A stretch of DNA of 64,000 nucleotides from Ureibacillus massiliensis 4400831 = CIP 108448 = CCUG 49529 (GTDB lineage: Bacteria > Bacillota > Bacilli > Bacillales_A > Planococcaceae), in the NCBI RefSeq assembly GCF_000772965.1, contig NZ_JPVQ01000001.1:124001-188000 (forward strand), in the 5' to 3' direction. The notes beneath the pieces were generated by a model that ran no database searches, was not told where the DNA came from, and was given only the letters and a program-made list of their open reading frames with translations. The position numbers and the translations under genes were made by a program. Below, in pieces: positions 1-8,597 of this stretch; within the stretch, counting starts at the first letter, position 1, and each line of letters opens with the position of its first letter.

Positions 1-94
1 ATTTAGCTCATAACAATTACTAACGAATTAAACGAATGTACACCACCCAAGATTTTTGCATACTATAGTGATGAATGAATAGGGGGTGTATGAA

Positions 95-934
95 ATGGGA
101 TTGTTTATAAATAAAAAACAGCACCCAGATGTATTTAAAACAAACGGCGTTCTTATTGAACCTAATCAAGTAGAGTATTGCATAAATGCCTTTACGGAGT
201 TTGTGAAAGAACAGCAAGATTCAAATAAAACACTTCATAAAGCGATTGATGGTGTAAATACTACTCAGGAGAAGATCCAGCTAAATCAAAATAGACAATG
301 GCGTGAAATGGAACAACGCATTCTTGAAATAAAACATCTTCATCAAGCACATGAGAAGATTGAAAAACAAGTAGTTACATGGCTACAAAAACTTGAATCC
401 AAGCAAGAGTCTCTCCAAGAAATTTTGAAATCAGAACAACAAGATAAGCAGCAGATGATGTCTCAAATGCAGCGACTAACATTTACTCAAGATGAAGTAA
501 TGAATCAATTACAGGAATTAGGAGAGGCGAAAGAGCAAGTAAAGGAACGATTGGATTATCTATCAACCTTCAGAGATGAAGTGATGAGCCAATTTGCACA
601 AGTGACCGATTCTAATGACAGAGTAATTCAAAAAATTGATGAGCAAAGTGAAATCTATCAGCAAATTGCAAATAAAATTGATAATATTGAAGATACACAA
701 AAAGAAGTAATGAACCGTGTAGATGGTCAAGAGGGTATTACTCAAAAAATCATACATCAAATTGATAATATTCGTTTCATTTTGTTTGAACGAACAAATT
801 ACTTAGAAGAAAAAATAGAGAAAATGTATCAACAGGCTGTGGATTATTTTCAAAAAGTGAAAACGGGCATAACCCAACCAGCCGATTATGTATTAACAAA
901 AAGAAGTGAAGAACTTGAAGATCGAGATGTCTAG
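95..934 (+). CDS. Coiled-coil protein of unknown function
   Basis: About 279 residues, rich in Gln, Glu, Lys and Ile, with long heptad-like stretches over nearly the whole length and no signal peptide or membrane segment. I do not recognise a named family. The ATG at 95 is chosen because GGGGG at 82-86 lies about 8 nt upstream; an in-frame GTG at 86 overlaps that ribosome binding site and is unlikely. The N-terminal 30 residues are less coiled and may be a short globular head. The gene stands alone, is followed by a terminator, and precedes small DUF2642-like genes on the other strand. Existence is well supported; function is open. Confidence 0.8.
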   Translation: MGLFINKKQHPDVFKTNGVLIEPNQVEYCINAFTEFVKEQQDSNKTLHKAIDGVNTTQEKIQLNQNRQWREMEQRILEIKHLHQAHEKIEKQVVTWLQKLESKQESLQEILKSEQQDKQQMMSQMQRLTFTQDEVMNQLQELGEAKEQVKERLDYLSTFRDEVMSQFAQVTDSNDRVIQKIDEQSEIYQQIANKIDNIEDTQKEVMNRVDGQEGITQKIIHQIDNIRFILFERTNYLEEKIEKMYQQAVDYFQKVKTGITQPADYVLTKRSEELEDRDV

Positions 935-935
935 C

Positions 936-975
936 CCTTTAAACCTATTGTTGGTTTGGAGGGTCTTTTTATTAA
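936..975 (+). terminator. Rho-independent terminator
   Basis: A CCCT..AAACC arm pairs with GGTTT..AGGG around a short loop and is followed by a T-rich tail (ctttttatt). It ends the coiled-coil gene. Confidence 0.7.
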
Positions 976-1040
976 AGTGTAAGTGAGTTGGTCCTGTAGA
1001 AAAAGGGTTTGTCGCATTTCTTAACTAGTCTTAAAATTAC

Positions 1041-1079
1041 ATAAAACCCTTGGCAACTTCACCTGGGACGCCAAGGGTT
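1041..1079 (-). terminator. Terminator of the DUF2642-like pair
   Basis: Perfect 10-bp inverted repeat (AACCCTTGGC at 1045-1054 and GCCAAGGGTT at 1070-1079). Read on the minus strand it is followed by a T-rich run, so it most likely ends the leftward two-gene unit. Confidence 0.65.
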
Positions 1080-1198
1080 GAAAAGACTTTAAGTTCGTTA
1101 TAATAATTTTCGTTATTCATCTTAATTGAATGACCATATGCGTAACAGTATATATGGTGGTATGAAAAATCGGGATTACTCATTCTCTGATTTTAGAT

Positions 1199-1417
1199 TT
1201 AAGATTGGTTTGCTGGTACTCGAATGAAACTAACCTGTGTTAATGGGATTACCACTCTGTTAGTCTCTCTTTCATATTCATCAGTCGAATCAGTTAGCCT
1301 AATAAAAGTACCCACTACTGATGATAGAACTCCTCTATACAATGTTTCGTCAACTGCTACACTTATTTCCTGACCAATATAAAGGTTAAGTTGTTGAGAT
1401 AAAAAAAGCTGGAACAA
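1199..1417 (-). CDS. Small DUF2642-like protein
   Basis: About 72 residues. The pattern YIGQEISV...GVLSSVVGTFIRL...VVIPLTQVSFIRV resembles the short beta-rich, Sm-like DUF2642 proteins (YuzF type) found in spore formers. TTG at 1417 is preferred because GGAGG lies 8 nt upstream; the in-frame GTG at 1426 overlaps that site. It follows the 61-residue paralogue by about 18 nt and shares its terminator. Family assignment rests on pattern only; the function of this family is not well known and a spore-surface role is inference. Confidence 0.65.
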   Translation of the reverse strand: MFQLFLSQQLNLYIGQEISVAVDETLYRGVLSSVVGTFIRLTDSTDEYERETNRVVIPLTQVSFIRVPANQS

Positions 1418-1435
1418 ATTAAACACCTCCTATTT

Positions 1436-1621
1436 TTAGTTAGATAGACTTTTAATACTTTCTATCGGTACAAAAACAAAATCAGTGCCTGATCTGAGAA
1501 CGATATAAGTAGATTGAACTTCTACCAATACTCCACTAACAGTAGAAAATTCGGTTAATATTTCAACATCTGAACCTTCTAATGCTTTAAGAGCTAAACG
1601 AAGTTGCAACATAGTTACCAT
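1436..1621 (-). CDS. Small DUF2642-like protein, first gene of pair
   Basis: 61 residues: a hydrophobic N-terminus followed by the short beta pattern GSDVEILTEFSTVSGVLVEV and FVFVPIESIKSL, typical of DUF2642/Sm-like folds. The ATG at 1621 has AAGGAG 9 nt upstream. Together with the downstream paralogue it forms a leftward operon, divergent from the polysaccharide cluster that begins at 1771. Existence is well supported; the family call is by eye. Confidence 0.65.
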   Translation of the reverse strand: MVTMLQLRLALKALEGSDVEILTEFSTVSGVLVEVQSTYIVLRSGTDFVFVPIESIKSLSN

Positions 1622-1770
1622 TGTTAATCTCCTTTCTTAGTTAAGTCTGTAAGAATTAAGTAAATGTAATAGAATTTTAATATTTCTTATTTTTTTTGAA
1701 AAATGAGTATTTCACACAGCAAATATAATAAAAATTTCATAGATTAACTAAGACTAAGGAGGTGAGAACT

Positions 1771-2466
1771 ATGAAGGAAAGAGTAAAAGGATTAGTAAGT
1801 GTTGTTATTCCTTGTTATAATGCATCGCTTTTTATAGAAGATTGTTTAAACGGATTACTATCCCAAACTTATAAGAATATATAAGTAATCATAGTGAATG
1901 ATGCCTCTACGGATAATACAATGACAGTAGTAGAACAATGGGTAAAAAAATCTAATCCGTCCTTTCCACTCATTTTATGTAATCTTCCTGTGAACGCAGG
2001 GTTTGCTGGGGCAATCACAACTGGATATTATATGAGTTCCGGAGAATATATTGCAGTAAATGATGCAGATGGTATTTCACATCCTTCTCGTTTTGAAAAG
2101 CAAATAGACTTTTTAGAAAAAAATCCTGATTACGATTTAATTGGAACGAATTATCAAGTCTTTAGTGATGTAAATAACAAGAAAGGTCAAGTAGCTAATT
2201 GGCTCCGTTACGGAGATTCTATACGAAAGATTTATGCTGAAGGAGGACACTGTGTTTGTCATGGAACAATATTATTCCGTGGGAAGGCATTTGATTTACT
2301 AGGTGGTCCAACTAGAAGAATTACTGGTGCAGAGGACTATGAATTTATCGTAAAATTCTTGAATGCCAATTTAAAAATTAACAATTTAAGAGATATCTTA
2401 TATTTCTATCGCTCCCATGATAAACAACGTTCTAAACAATTTTATGGAGGTGAAAAAATTGGCTAA
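1771..2466 (+). pseudogene. Family 2 glycosyltransferase, interrupted by TAA
   Basis: The ATG at 1771 has AAGGAGG upstream and opens a GT-A glycosyltransferase (VSVVIPCYNASLFIEDCL). An in-frame TAA at 1882-1884 falls at codon 38, where GT2 enzymes have NIEVIIVNDASTDNT; the flanking frame is otherwise intact, so this is most simply GAA to TAA. The remainder reads on with the nucleotide-binding DDSS/DxD-type region (NDASTDNT, VNDADGI) and an acceptor region to 2466. An internal GTG at 1894 could start a shorter product, but it would lack the first Rossmann strand. Either a true null allele or a base error; re-sequencing decides. It overlaps the next gene by 8 nt. Confidence 0.8.
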
Positions 2467-3597
2467 TGAGAGAGTATTGCTAGTCATCGATGGACTATAC
2501 ATCGGGGGGACTGAAACCCATGTACTGGAATTGGCCAAGGAGTTAATTAAAAACAACGTATTTGTTTCAATCGTAGCTAGGAAGGAAGTTTACTTAGTTA
2601 TTTTAAAGAGTTAAATTGTCCAATTTATCATATTGATTTTCCCCGTACGTTAAAGCTTGAAAATACTCATGAGAATAAGCTGGTGGAGGAAATAGAAAGG
2701 ATTATTGAAACTGAAAAAATAAACCTTGTTCACTTTCACCAGACACCTTCCGGTTACTTATCGGGCATGGCCGCAAAGAATAAAGGGGTTCCAACAATTT
2801 TTACGGTACACGGAACATACTATCCAAACCATGAAATTCAAAGGCTTCTGAAATTATCTGATTTTGTTATTTGCGTTAGTCCTCCGATATGCGATTATAT
2901 AAGTTCATTCGGTGTAGAGGATACCCATCTGATTCCGAATGGTATTAATTTAGAAGATTACCCAACTAATCGAACTTCGGAAGAATTAAAAAAAAATTTG
3001 AAAATACCGGAAGATTCTATTGTAGTAACTTATGCAAGCAGGATAGCTTGGGCAAAGGCTAAAGCTTGCTCAATGTTTCTAAGAGCTTGCAAGGATTTAA
3101 AAATAAACCCTGTTCCCAATCTTCACGTCGTAGTTGTAGGTGGAGGAAATAGGCTCAATGATATTAAAAATTTAGCGCATTATATTGAAAATTTGTGTAA
3201 TCGTTCTTTCATTCATATCGTTGGGGAACAAAAAGATATGCATCCTTATTACTCAATAGCAGATTGTGTGGTAGGAACTGGACGTGTAGCCTTAGAAGCG
3301 ATGGCCTCGGAAAAAACAGTGTTAACTGTGGGGAACCATGGCTTCTTTGGAGTTGTTACCAAAGAGAATATAGGTGAGGCATGGGAACATTATTTCGGAG
3401 ATCACGGATCAAAGTCACCTTGTAGTAGACATGTTTTACGGGACAGTTTAAAGAAGATTTTGTTGGATAAAGAATATCTAAAGTTAAATGGAATTGAATC
3501 AAGAGAAATAGTAGTGGAAAAGTTCAATATCCAGAATATCTCAAAAGAAATATTGAAAATCTACTCTGAAGCAATAAAAGGAGGAAGTAAAGGTTGA
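2459..3597 (+). pseudogene. Family 4 glycosyltransferase, frameshifted
   Basis: Starts at TTG 2459 (GGAGG upstream) with LLVIDGLYIGGTETHVLELAKEL, the N-terminal GT-B signature of GT4 enzymes. Near 2582-2586 one base appears lost: the first frame stops at 2612-2614, while the next frame reads straight on from GGA 2584 (GSLLSYFKELNCPIYHIDFP) through VHFHQTPSGYLSG, VCVSPPICDYI and the C-terminal donor domain (LHVVVVGGGNRL, GTGRVALEAMASEKTVL). Joined, the protein would be about 379 residues, normal for the family. GTG 2683 could start only a C-terminal fragment. Frameshift is seen directly; loss of function is inference. Confidence 0.8.
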
Positions 3598-4658
3598 AAA
3601 AACTCCTATACATTGGTTGGATTGGCTTTAATAACTTAGGAGATGAATTATTGTGGAACATCTTTAAAAATACTTGTAGAAAATATTTTAAAGATGATGA
3701 AATTGAGATTACTCCTTCTGTACCCAGTGTTGATTTAAAAAATCTTGATAAATTTGACATCGTAGTGTTAGGAGGAGGTTCTCTTTTGTTACCGGGGTAT
3801 CTTCAAGTCCTCCAAAATGCCTTGCATAAGGGAAAATCGGTTATCATTTGGGGGACAGGATTAGACTGGATTGGGAAGGAAAATTTGGATTTACTATTAG
3901 AAGATAAATTGCTTTCCTTAGAGCAAAACTTTAAACAAAAGGACATTGAGGTTTTAGAAGAGGTAATTGAAAAAGCATTGTTTATAGGGGTTAGAGGTCC
4001 ATTAACAAAAAAGGCTATTGAAATTATGCTCGGAAATGAAAAATCTAAGAAAGTCCAGTTAATAGGGGATCCTGGTTTATTATTAGAGGGGCATTTTCAA
4101 GGTAGGCGTGGTGAAAAGGAAAAAGTCATTGGCATAAACTGGGGAACTACATTCAATCGCCTATACGGTGGAAATGAAAAGTTAGTGGAGAAACAAATCG
4201 TTAAAACAGCAAAGAAATTAATTGCAAAAGGCTATAAAATCATGATTTATACGGTATGGCCAAGTGATATTCCATCTTGTGAAAGATTATACAAAAGTAT
4301 AAATAATCCTGAAAATGTCGAAATTGATAAAAATCGCTATACAGAACAGGAATTAATAGAAAAATTATCAAAGTGTAGGGCAACAATTAATTTTAAACTT
4401 CACGCAAACTTATTATCTCTAGCAGCTGGTGTACCAGCAATAGCCTTAGGTTATCGCTTTAAAGTATTTGATTATGCTGCATCACTTGGGTTAGAACATT
4501 TAGTCGTTTCTGCGGATTCTTTAAATTTAACACAAGAATTATTAGAGCGTGTAGAGATTATCGAGAATACTGGAGAAACCATTCTCAAACAATACCAATC
4601 CAAAAAAACTAACTATATACCACTTTTAGAATCAATATTTACTAGTGATACTTTATAA
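3594..4658 (+). CDS. Polysaccharide pyruvyl transferase family protein
   Basis: 354 residues. Start TTG 3594 overlaps the stop of the previous gene and has GGAGG upstream. The N-terminus IGWIGFNNLGDELL and the core VVLGGGSLLLPGY...IIWGTGLDWIG, together with GIRGPL-like and FKLHANLLSLAAGVPAIALGYRFK motifs, fit the polysaccharide pyruvyl transferase (CsaB-like) fold, which adds ketal pyruvate to wall-linked glycans. It is the only intact member of the three-gene cluster, so its acceptor glycan may no longer be made as designed. Pyruvylated glycans often anchor SLH proteins, and one SLH protein lies at 46.4 kb; that link is inference. Confidence 0.85.
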   Translation: MKKLLYIGWIGFNNLGDELLWNIFKNTCRKYFKDDEIEITPSVPSVDLKNLDKFDIVVLGGGSLLLPGYLQVLQNALHKGKSVIIWGTGLDWIGKENLDLLLEDKLLSLEQNFKQKDIEVLEEVIEKALFIGVRGPLTKKAIEIMLGNEKSKKVQLIGDPGLLLEGHFQGRRGEKEKVIGINWGTTFNRLYGGNEKLVEKQIVKTAKKLIAKGYKIMIYTVWPSDIPSCERLYKSINNPENVEIDKNRYTEQELIEKLSKCRATINFKLHANLLSLAAGVPAIALGYRFKVFDYAASLGLEHLVVSADSLNLTQELLERVEIIENTGETILKQYQSKKTNYIPLLESIFTSDTL

Positions 4659-4731
4659 GCTTTGCCTTTGAATACCTTTCAAATCCTTTATGAAGTGTGA
4701 GCTTTTATCAAATAAAAATTGATGATATCAA

Positions 4732-4770
4732 TAAAAATCCGTGATCCTAAGAAATTAGGTAACGGATTTT
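4732..4770 (+). terminator. Terminator after the polysaccharide cluster
   Basis: AAAAATCCGT (4732-4741) pairs perfectly with ACGGATTTTT (4761-4770), with an inner CCTAA/TTAGG stem. A- and T-rich flanks make it usable in both directions. Confidence 0.8.
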
Positions 4771-4974
4771 TCATTGCGGGAGCATACGTAATTAATACCA
4801 GCCCCCGCTATTTTGTTAATCATTACACAATGAACTAATAGGGGAACAAAGACAGGTATTATTTTATGGTCTGCTTTACATAAGCTTGCAAGTGATAATA
4901 CAGGCCATAACTTTTAGAATAAGGGAAACAACCAGAAGCTTTAGTTAACTAATCTATAAAAGAAAGGAGATTGT
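4771..4974. other. Intergenic stretch without a gene
   Basis: Between the terminator and the stop codon of the SDR gene I see no reading frame with a ribosome binding site, no repeat and no clear promoter. Confidence 0.5.
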
Positions 4975-5706
4975 CTACATTGATGGTTTAATGATCAGTT
5001 CACTTACATCGACATAATCAGGTTGCTCTAGTGCATAGACGATAGCATTGGCAATAGCTGTTGCTGGCAGAGCGGTACGTCGGTATTCCTTCATTAGTTC
5101 CCTTGCATTGTTGTCGGTAATGCTCTCAGCAAGTTCTGATTCGGTTACTCCTGGGGATACAAGTGTCACACGGATACCTTGCCCTACTGTCTCTTGTCGC
5201 AATCCATCTGTTATTGCACGTACGGCATATTTAGTCGCGCAGTAGACAGCTGCTGTCGGGGATACTTCGTAGGCACCAATGGATGCGATGTTTATGAAAT
5301 GACCGAAACCTTGTTTTTTCATAACCGGCAGACCAGTAGCAATGCCATGAAGGACACCGCGAATATTCACATCAATCATTCGGTTCCATTCTTCAATCTT
5401 CAATGCTTCTAGTGGAGAGAGCGGCATCACCCCAGCATTGTTAATAATAGCGTCCACTTGTCCAAAACGACTTTGGGCTATTTCAATGATTGCTTGCATC
5501 TGTTCTAATTCGGTTACGTCTAGCTGTTGAATGACTACAGAACCACCATCCCCTTGAATGTCGGATGCCAATGCCTCTAGTCTTTCCACACGTCTTGCAC
5601 CGATGACTACATGAGCGCCCATGCTTGCAAGCAGTCGGGCTGTTGTTTCACCAATACCGCTGCTTGCTCCTGTTATCACAACGACTTTTCCATTAAGTGC
5701 TGACAT
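4975..5706 (-). CDS. Short-chain dehydrogenase/reductase (SDR)
   Basis: 243 residues, the usual length of a classical SDR. TGASSGIG at 12-19 is the NADP(H)-binding glycine motif, NNAG is at 89-92, and the catalytic tetrad appears complete as N114, S142, Y155 and K159 (YCATK). GARRVERL after the second strand favours NADP. It starts one base after the stop of the small upstream gene, so the two form an operon, transcribed away from an AraC-type regulator. Substrate is not predictable. Closest by pattern to YdfG/clavaldehyde-type oxidoreductases. Confidence 0.9.
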   Translation of the reverse strand: MSALNGKVVVITGASSGIGETTARLLASMGAHVVIGARRVERLEALASDIQGDGGSVVIQQLDVTELEQMQAIIEIAQSRFGQVDAIINNAGVMPLSPLEALKIEEWNRMIDVNIRGVLHGIATGLPVMKKQGFGHFINIASIGAYEVSPTAAVYCATKYAVRAITDGLRQETVGQGIRVTLVSPGVTESELAESITDNNARELMKEYRRTALPATAIANAIVYALEQPDYVDVSELIIKPSM

Positions 5707-5707
5707 C

Positions 5708-5980
5708 TTATTTTCTCCCTTCGCTGTCTTCTTCTAGATATAGCACCATACCTGCATGGTAAAGTACTCCGTTGATAAAATTACCATCGGCAGTAAATCC
5801 TGTATCATCAACATATTCGATATGGTTGCCATTGATAATATAGTTTCCTTGATAGGCACTTTTGCGGTTACCACGAGCTTCATCATAGCGTCCGTTCGGA
5901 AGTAGTTCGTGTCGTATATAACCATCCGCGGTCACCCAAATACCTATATAAGGATGAGAATTTTCATGTTCTTTTTTCAT
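5708..5980 (-). CDS. Small protein of the Atu4866 type
   Basis: 90 residues starting at ATG 5980 with GGGAG upstream; the longer open frame to 6073 has no ribosome binding site. The sequence YIGIWVTADGYIRHELLPNGRYDEARG...YQGNYIINGNHIEYVDDTGFTADG matches the pattern of the Atu4866 domain, a small lipocalin-like beta barrel often encoded beside SDR enzymes. It is the first gene of the SDR operon and is divergent from the AraC regulator, which suggests regulation by that protein. Biochemical role unknown. Confidence 0.75.
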   Translation of the reverse strand: MKKEHENSHPYIGIWVTADGYIRHELLPNGRYDEARGNRKSAYQGNYIINGNHIEYVDDTGFTADGNFINGVLYHAGMVLYLEEDSEGRK

Positions 5981-6249
5981 TTTATAAACTCCCTTCACAT
6001 TTAAACGATGAATGGCACTCATGTCTTGGTAGGATTTAAATGTAAATACAGTGAACGAAAGACATACATACATAAACTTGATTAATCACTTACCATCCAA
6101 TTGAAGTGTCACATCATAATCTCATTATGAAACTTTGCTCTAAAGAGGGGGTAGTCGAAAGTTATACAATTATTGCCTAATCCTCCAAAAAGTATAGTAT
6201 AGTAAAAAAAGAATTTATTAATGTTTCCGAAGAGATGGAGGATTGGTTT

Positions 6250-7131
6250 ATGGAGGGAATCAAAGAGTTAGCAGAGTTGATTGAGCGAAATGTAAAGATG
6301 GATGGAACGTATGAGACATCTATACCAGGGTTGCAGTTTATTCGTACTTCCCAAATTTCTGAACCTGTTTACTCTGTTTATGAACCTTCCTTATGCGTTG
6401 TGGCTCAAGGTTCAAAATTGGTCATCCTTGGGAAGGAAAGCTATCAGTACGACTCTGCCAGTTATTTAACTGCTTCCGTTCATTTGCCAATCACTGGGCA
6501 GATTTTAAAAGCTTCACCCGAAGAACCTTATTTATGTATAAATTTGCAGCTTGATATGAATCAGATATTCGAAGTCGTTCAATCATCGAATCAAGAAATT
6601 TCTAGTGAATCCCCAGGGCGTGCTCTAGTGGTCAGCCTTATAAATGACTCGCTTCTTGAAGCGGTAATACGTCTTGTAAAGCTATTAGAGACGCCGCAGG
6701 ATATACCAGTCCTTGCAACCAGTATCAAACGTGAGATTATCTACCGGGTTCTACAGAACGATCAGTATGATACATTGAAGCATTTTGCCCTTGTAGGTAG
6801 TCAGGCACAACGGATTGCAAAGGTGATTGGGATGTTGAATCATAAATTCATGGAGCCGTTAAAAGTGGACGAATTGGCGAGAGAAGCCAAAATGAGCTCT
6901 TCATCCTTCTACAATCATTTTAAGGAGGTCACGGGTATGAGCCCAATCCAGTATCAGAAACAGCTTCGCTTACAGGAAGCACGCCGACTTCTTTTAACAG
7001 AAAACTTAGAAGCGGCTGAGGCAGCGTTCCAGGTAGGTTATGAAAGTCCATCGCATTTCAGTCGGGAATACAGCCGTAAGTTTGGCTTGCCTCCAATGAA
7101 AGACATACAACGTTTGCGAGAAATGTTTTAA
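6250..7131 (+). CDS. AraC family transcriptional regulator
   Basis: About 293 residues. ATG 6250 is chosen because GGAGG lies 8 nt upstream; an ATG at 6235 overlaps that site. The N-terminal part (residues ~15-150, YSVYEPSLCVVAQGSKLVILG) looks like the AraC_N cupin domain. The C-terminal ~100 residues hold two helix-turn-helix units (VDELAREAKMSSSSFYNHFK and AAFQVGYESPSHFSREYSRKFG). It sits divergent to the SDR/Atu4866 operon, the usual arrangement for a regulator of those genes. Inducer unknown. Confidence 0.9.
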   Translation: MEGIKELAELIERNVKMDGTYETSIPGLQFIRTSQISEPVYSVYEPSLCVVAQGSKLVILGKESYQYDSASYLTASVHLPITGQILKASPEEPYLCINLQLDMNQIFEVVQSSNQEISSESPGRALVVSLINDSLLEAVIRLVKLLETPQDIPVLATSIKREIIYRVLQNDQYDTLKHFALVGSQAQRIAKVIGMLNHKFMEPLKVDELAREAKMSSSSFYNHFKEVTGMSPIQYQKQLRLQEARRLLLTENLEAAEAAFQVGYESPSHFSREYSRKFGLPPMKDIQRLREMF

Positions 7132-7408
7132 TCAAAGGAAACTTCTGTTTATAAAAGGTAGAGGGGACACAACTCTATTATTTTTTAATATGAGGCCAAA
7201 ACTTATTATTATTAAACAAATTATTAAAGTAGTAAGATAGAAATGATTTTTATGAGAGCTTCAGTTGCAATGTCCTTAACACTCGTACGCGATTTTGTTA
7301 AGCTATCTACTGTAAAACAATTAGAAAATCCTAAGTAGTTTTTAAGGAATGGCATTTTAGGAAGAAACGAATACTAAGCTAAAGAGATTTAAAAAAGGAG
7401 TGCTATTC

Positions 7409-8344
7409 ATGCGTGCAGTTGTTATCAATGAATATGGTAATAAAGATGTGTTAGTAGAGCAGGAGTTACCGAAACCGGAAATAAAAGCAAACCAAGTACT
7501 TGTGGAGGTTTATGCAACATCCATTAACCCAATTGATTGGAAGCTTCGTGCGGGTTATTTGAAAGCGATGCTAGATTGGACATTCCCGATCATCCTTGGT
7601 TGGGATGTTGCTGGGAAGATTGTTGAGGTTGGAGACGAGGTGAAACATTTTCAGGTCGGGGATGAAGTATTTGCACGACCAGATACTACTCCGAATGGAA
7701 CATACGCGGAATTTACAACTGTAGATGAAGATTTACTGGCTAAAAAGCCTAGTAACCTAACATTTGAAGAAGCTGCCTCTATTCCGTTAGCAGGCCTAAC
7801 TGCTTGGCAATGTTTAGTAGATGAGACAAAAGTAAAGCAAGGAGATAAAGTGCTTATCCAAGCTGGAGCTGGTGGTGTCGGAAGTTTGGCCATACAAATG
7901 GCAAAACATTTAGGTGCCTATGTTGCTACAACAGCAAGCGGAAAAAATGAAGGATATGTAAAACAGCTTGGTGCAGACAAATTCATTAATTACCGTGAAC
8001 AACAATTCGAGGAAGAATTAAGTGATTATGATGTGGTCATTGATACAATGGGTGGCGATATTTTAAATAAAAGCTTCCAAATACTAAAACCGGGTGGCAG
8101 ACTAGTAACAATTGCCGGACAACCAGATCCAGCGTTAATAGAAAAGCACCAAGTAACGGCAAGCTCCTATTGGTTAACGCCAAATGGGAAACAGTTAGCT
8201 GAAATAGGTGAACTACTGGAAAAAGGAATCGTTAAGCCACAAGTCGGTAGTGTTTTTGGCTTTTCAGCAGAAGCGTTACAAGAAGCACATGAGCTAAGTG
8301 AAACAAATCATGCTAAAGGGAAAATCGTCATTAAAGTGAAATAA
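7409..8344 (+). CDS. Zinc-independent MDR, quinone oxidoreductase-like
   Basis: 311 residues from ATG 7409, with AAAGGAG upstream; the in-frame GTG at 7400 is too close to it. A GroES-like N-terminal half (SINPIDWKLRAG, GWDVAGKIVEVGDEV) is followed by a Rossmann half with AGAGGVG at 152-158. Cys and His zinc ligands of alcohol dehydrogenases are missing, which points to the NADPH:quinone oxidoreductase/enoyl reductase branch of the MDR superfamily. Stands alone. Substrate unknown; nearby AraC and SDR genes suggest an electrophile or redox stress island, an inference only. Confidence 0.87.
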   Translation: MRAVVINEYGNKDVLVEQELPKPEIKANQVLVEVYATSINPIDWKLRAGYLKAMLDWTFPIILGWDVAGKIVEVGDEVKHFQVGDEVFARPDTTPNGTYAEFTTVDEDLLAKKPSNLTFEEAASIPLAGLTAWQCLVDETKVKQGDKVLIQAGAGGVGSLAIQMAKHLGAYVATTASGKNEGYVKQLGADKFINYREQQFEEELSDYDVVIDTMGGDILNKSFQILKPGGRLVTIAGQPDPALIEKHQVTASSYWLTPNGKQLAEIGELLEKGIVKPQVGSVFGFSAEALQEAHELSETNHAKGKIVIKVK

Positions 8345-8524
8345 TTTGGATAGTCCCCGCGCATTAACTGTTAGAAGGATTCAACCTAGAAAAAAGAGAA
8401 CCTCCTAGCAGTACAAGATACCATTTAAAAAATGAATATTTAATCATTGGGCGCTTTCCATAAGGAAATGCGCTTTTTTCTTATAGATTTAAATTTTAAT
8501 CCAACTTTTTTTCACAGCAACAAT

Positions 8525-8568
8525 AAAAAACTGTTGAAAACTCAAAGATATTCGAGTTTATCAACAGT
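8525..8568 (-). terminator. Terminator of the MATE gene
   Basis: ACTGTTGA (8530-8537) pairs with TCAACAGT (8561-8568), with inner ACTC/GAGT; the A-run at 8525-8530 gives a T-tail on the minus strand. Confidence 0.75.
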
Positions 8569-8597
8569 CAAGTTGTTCATTAGCAAAGTTTATATGA

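Noticed and set aside
86-94. GTG start for the first coiled-coil gene
   Set aside because: It coincides with the ribosome binding site of the ATG at 95.
7252-7341. A 29-codon frame before the quinone oxidoreductase gene
   Set aside because: No binding site and no recognisable similarity; too short to support as a gene fragment.
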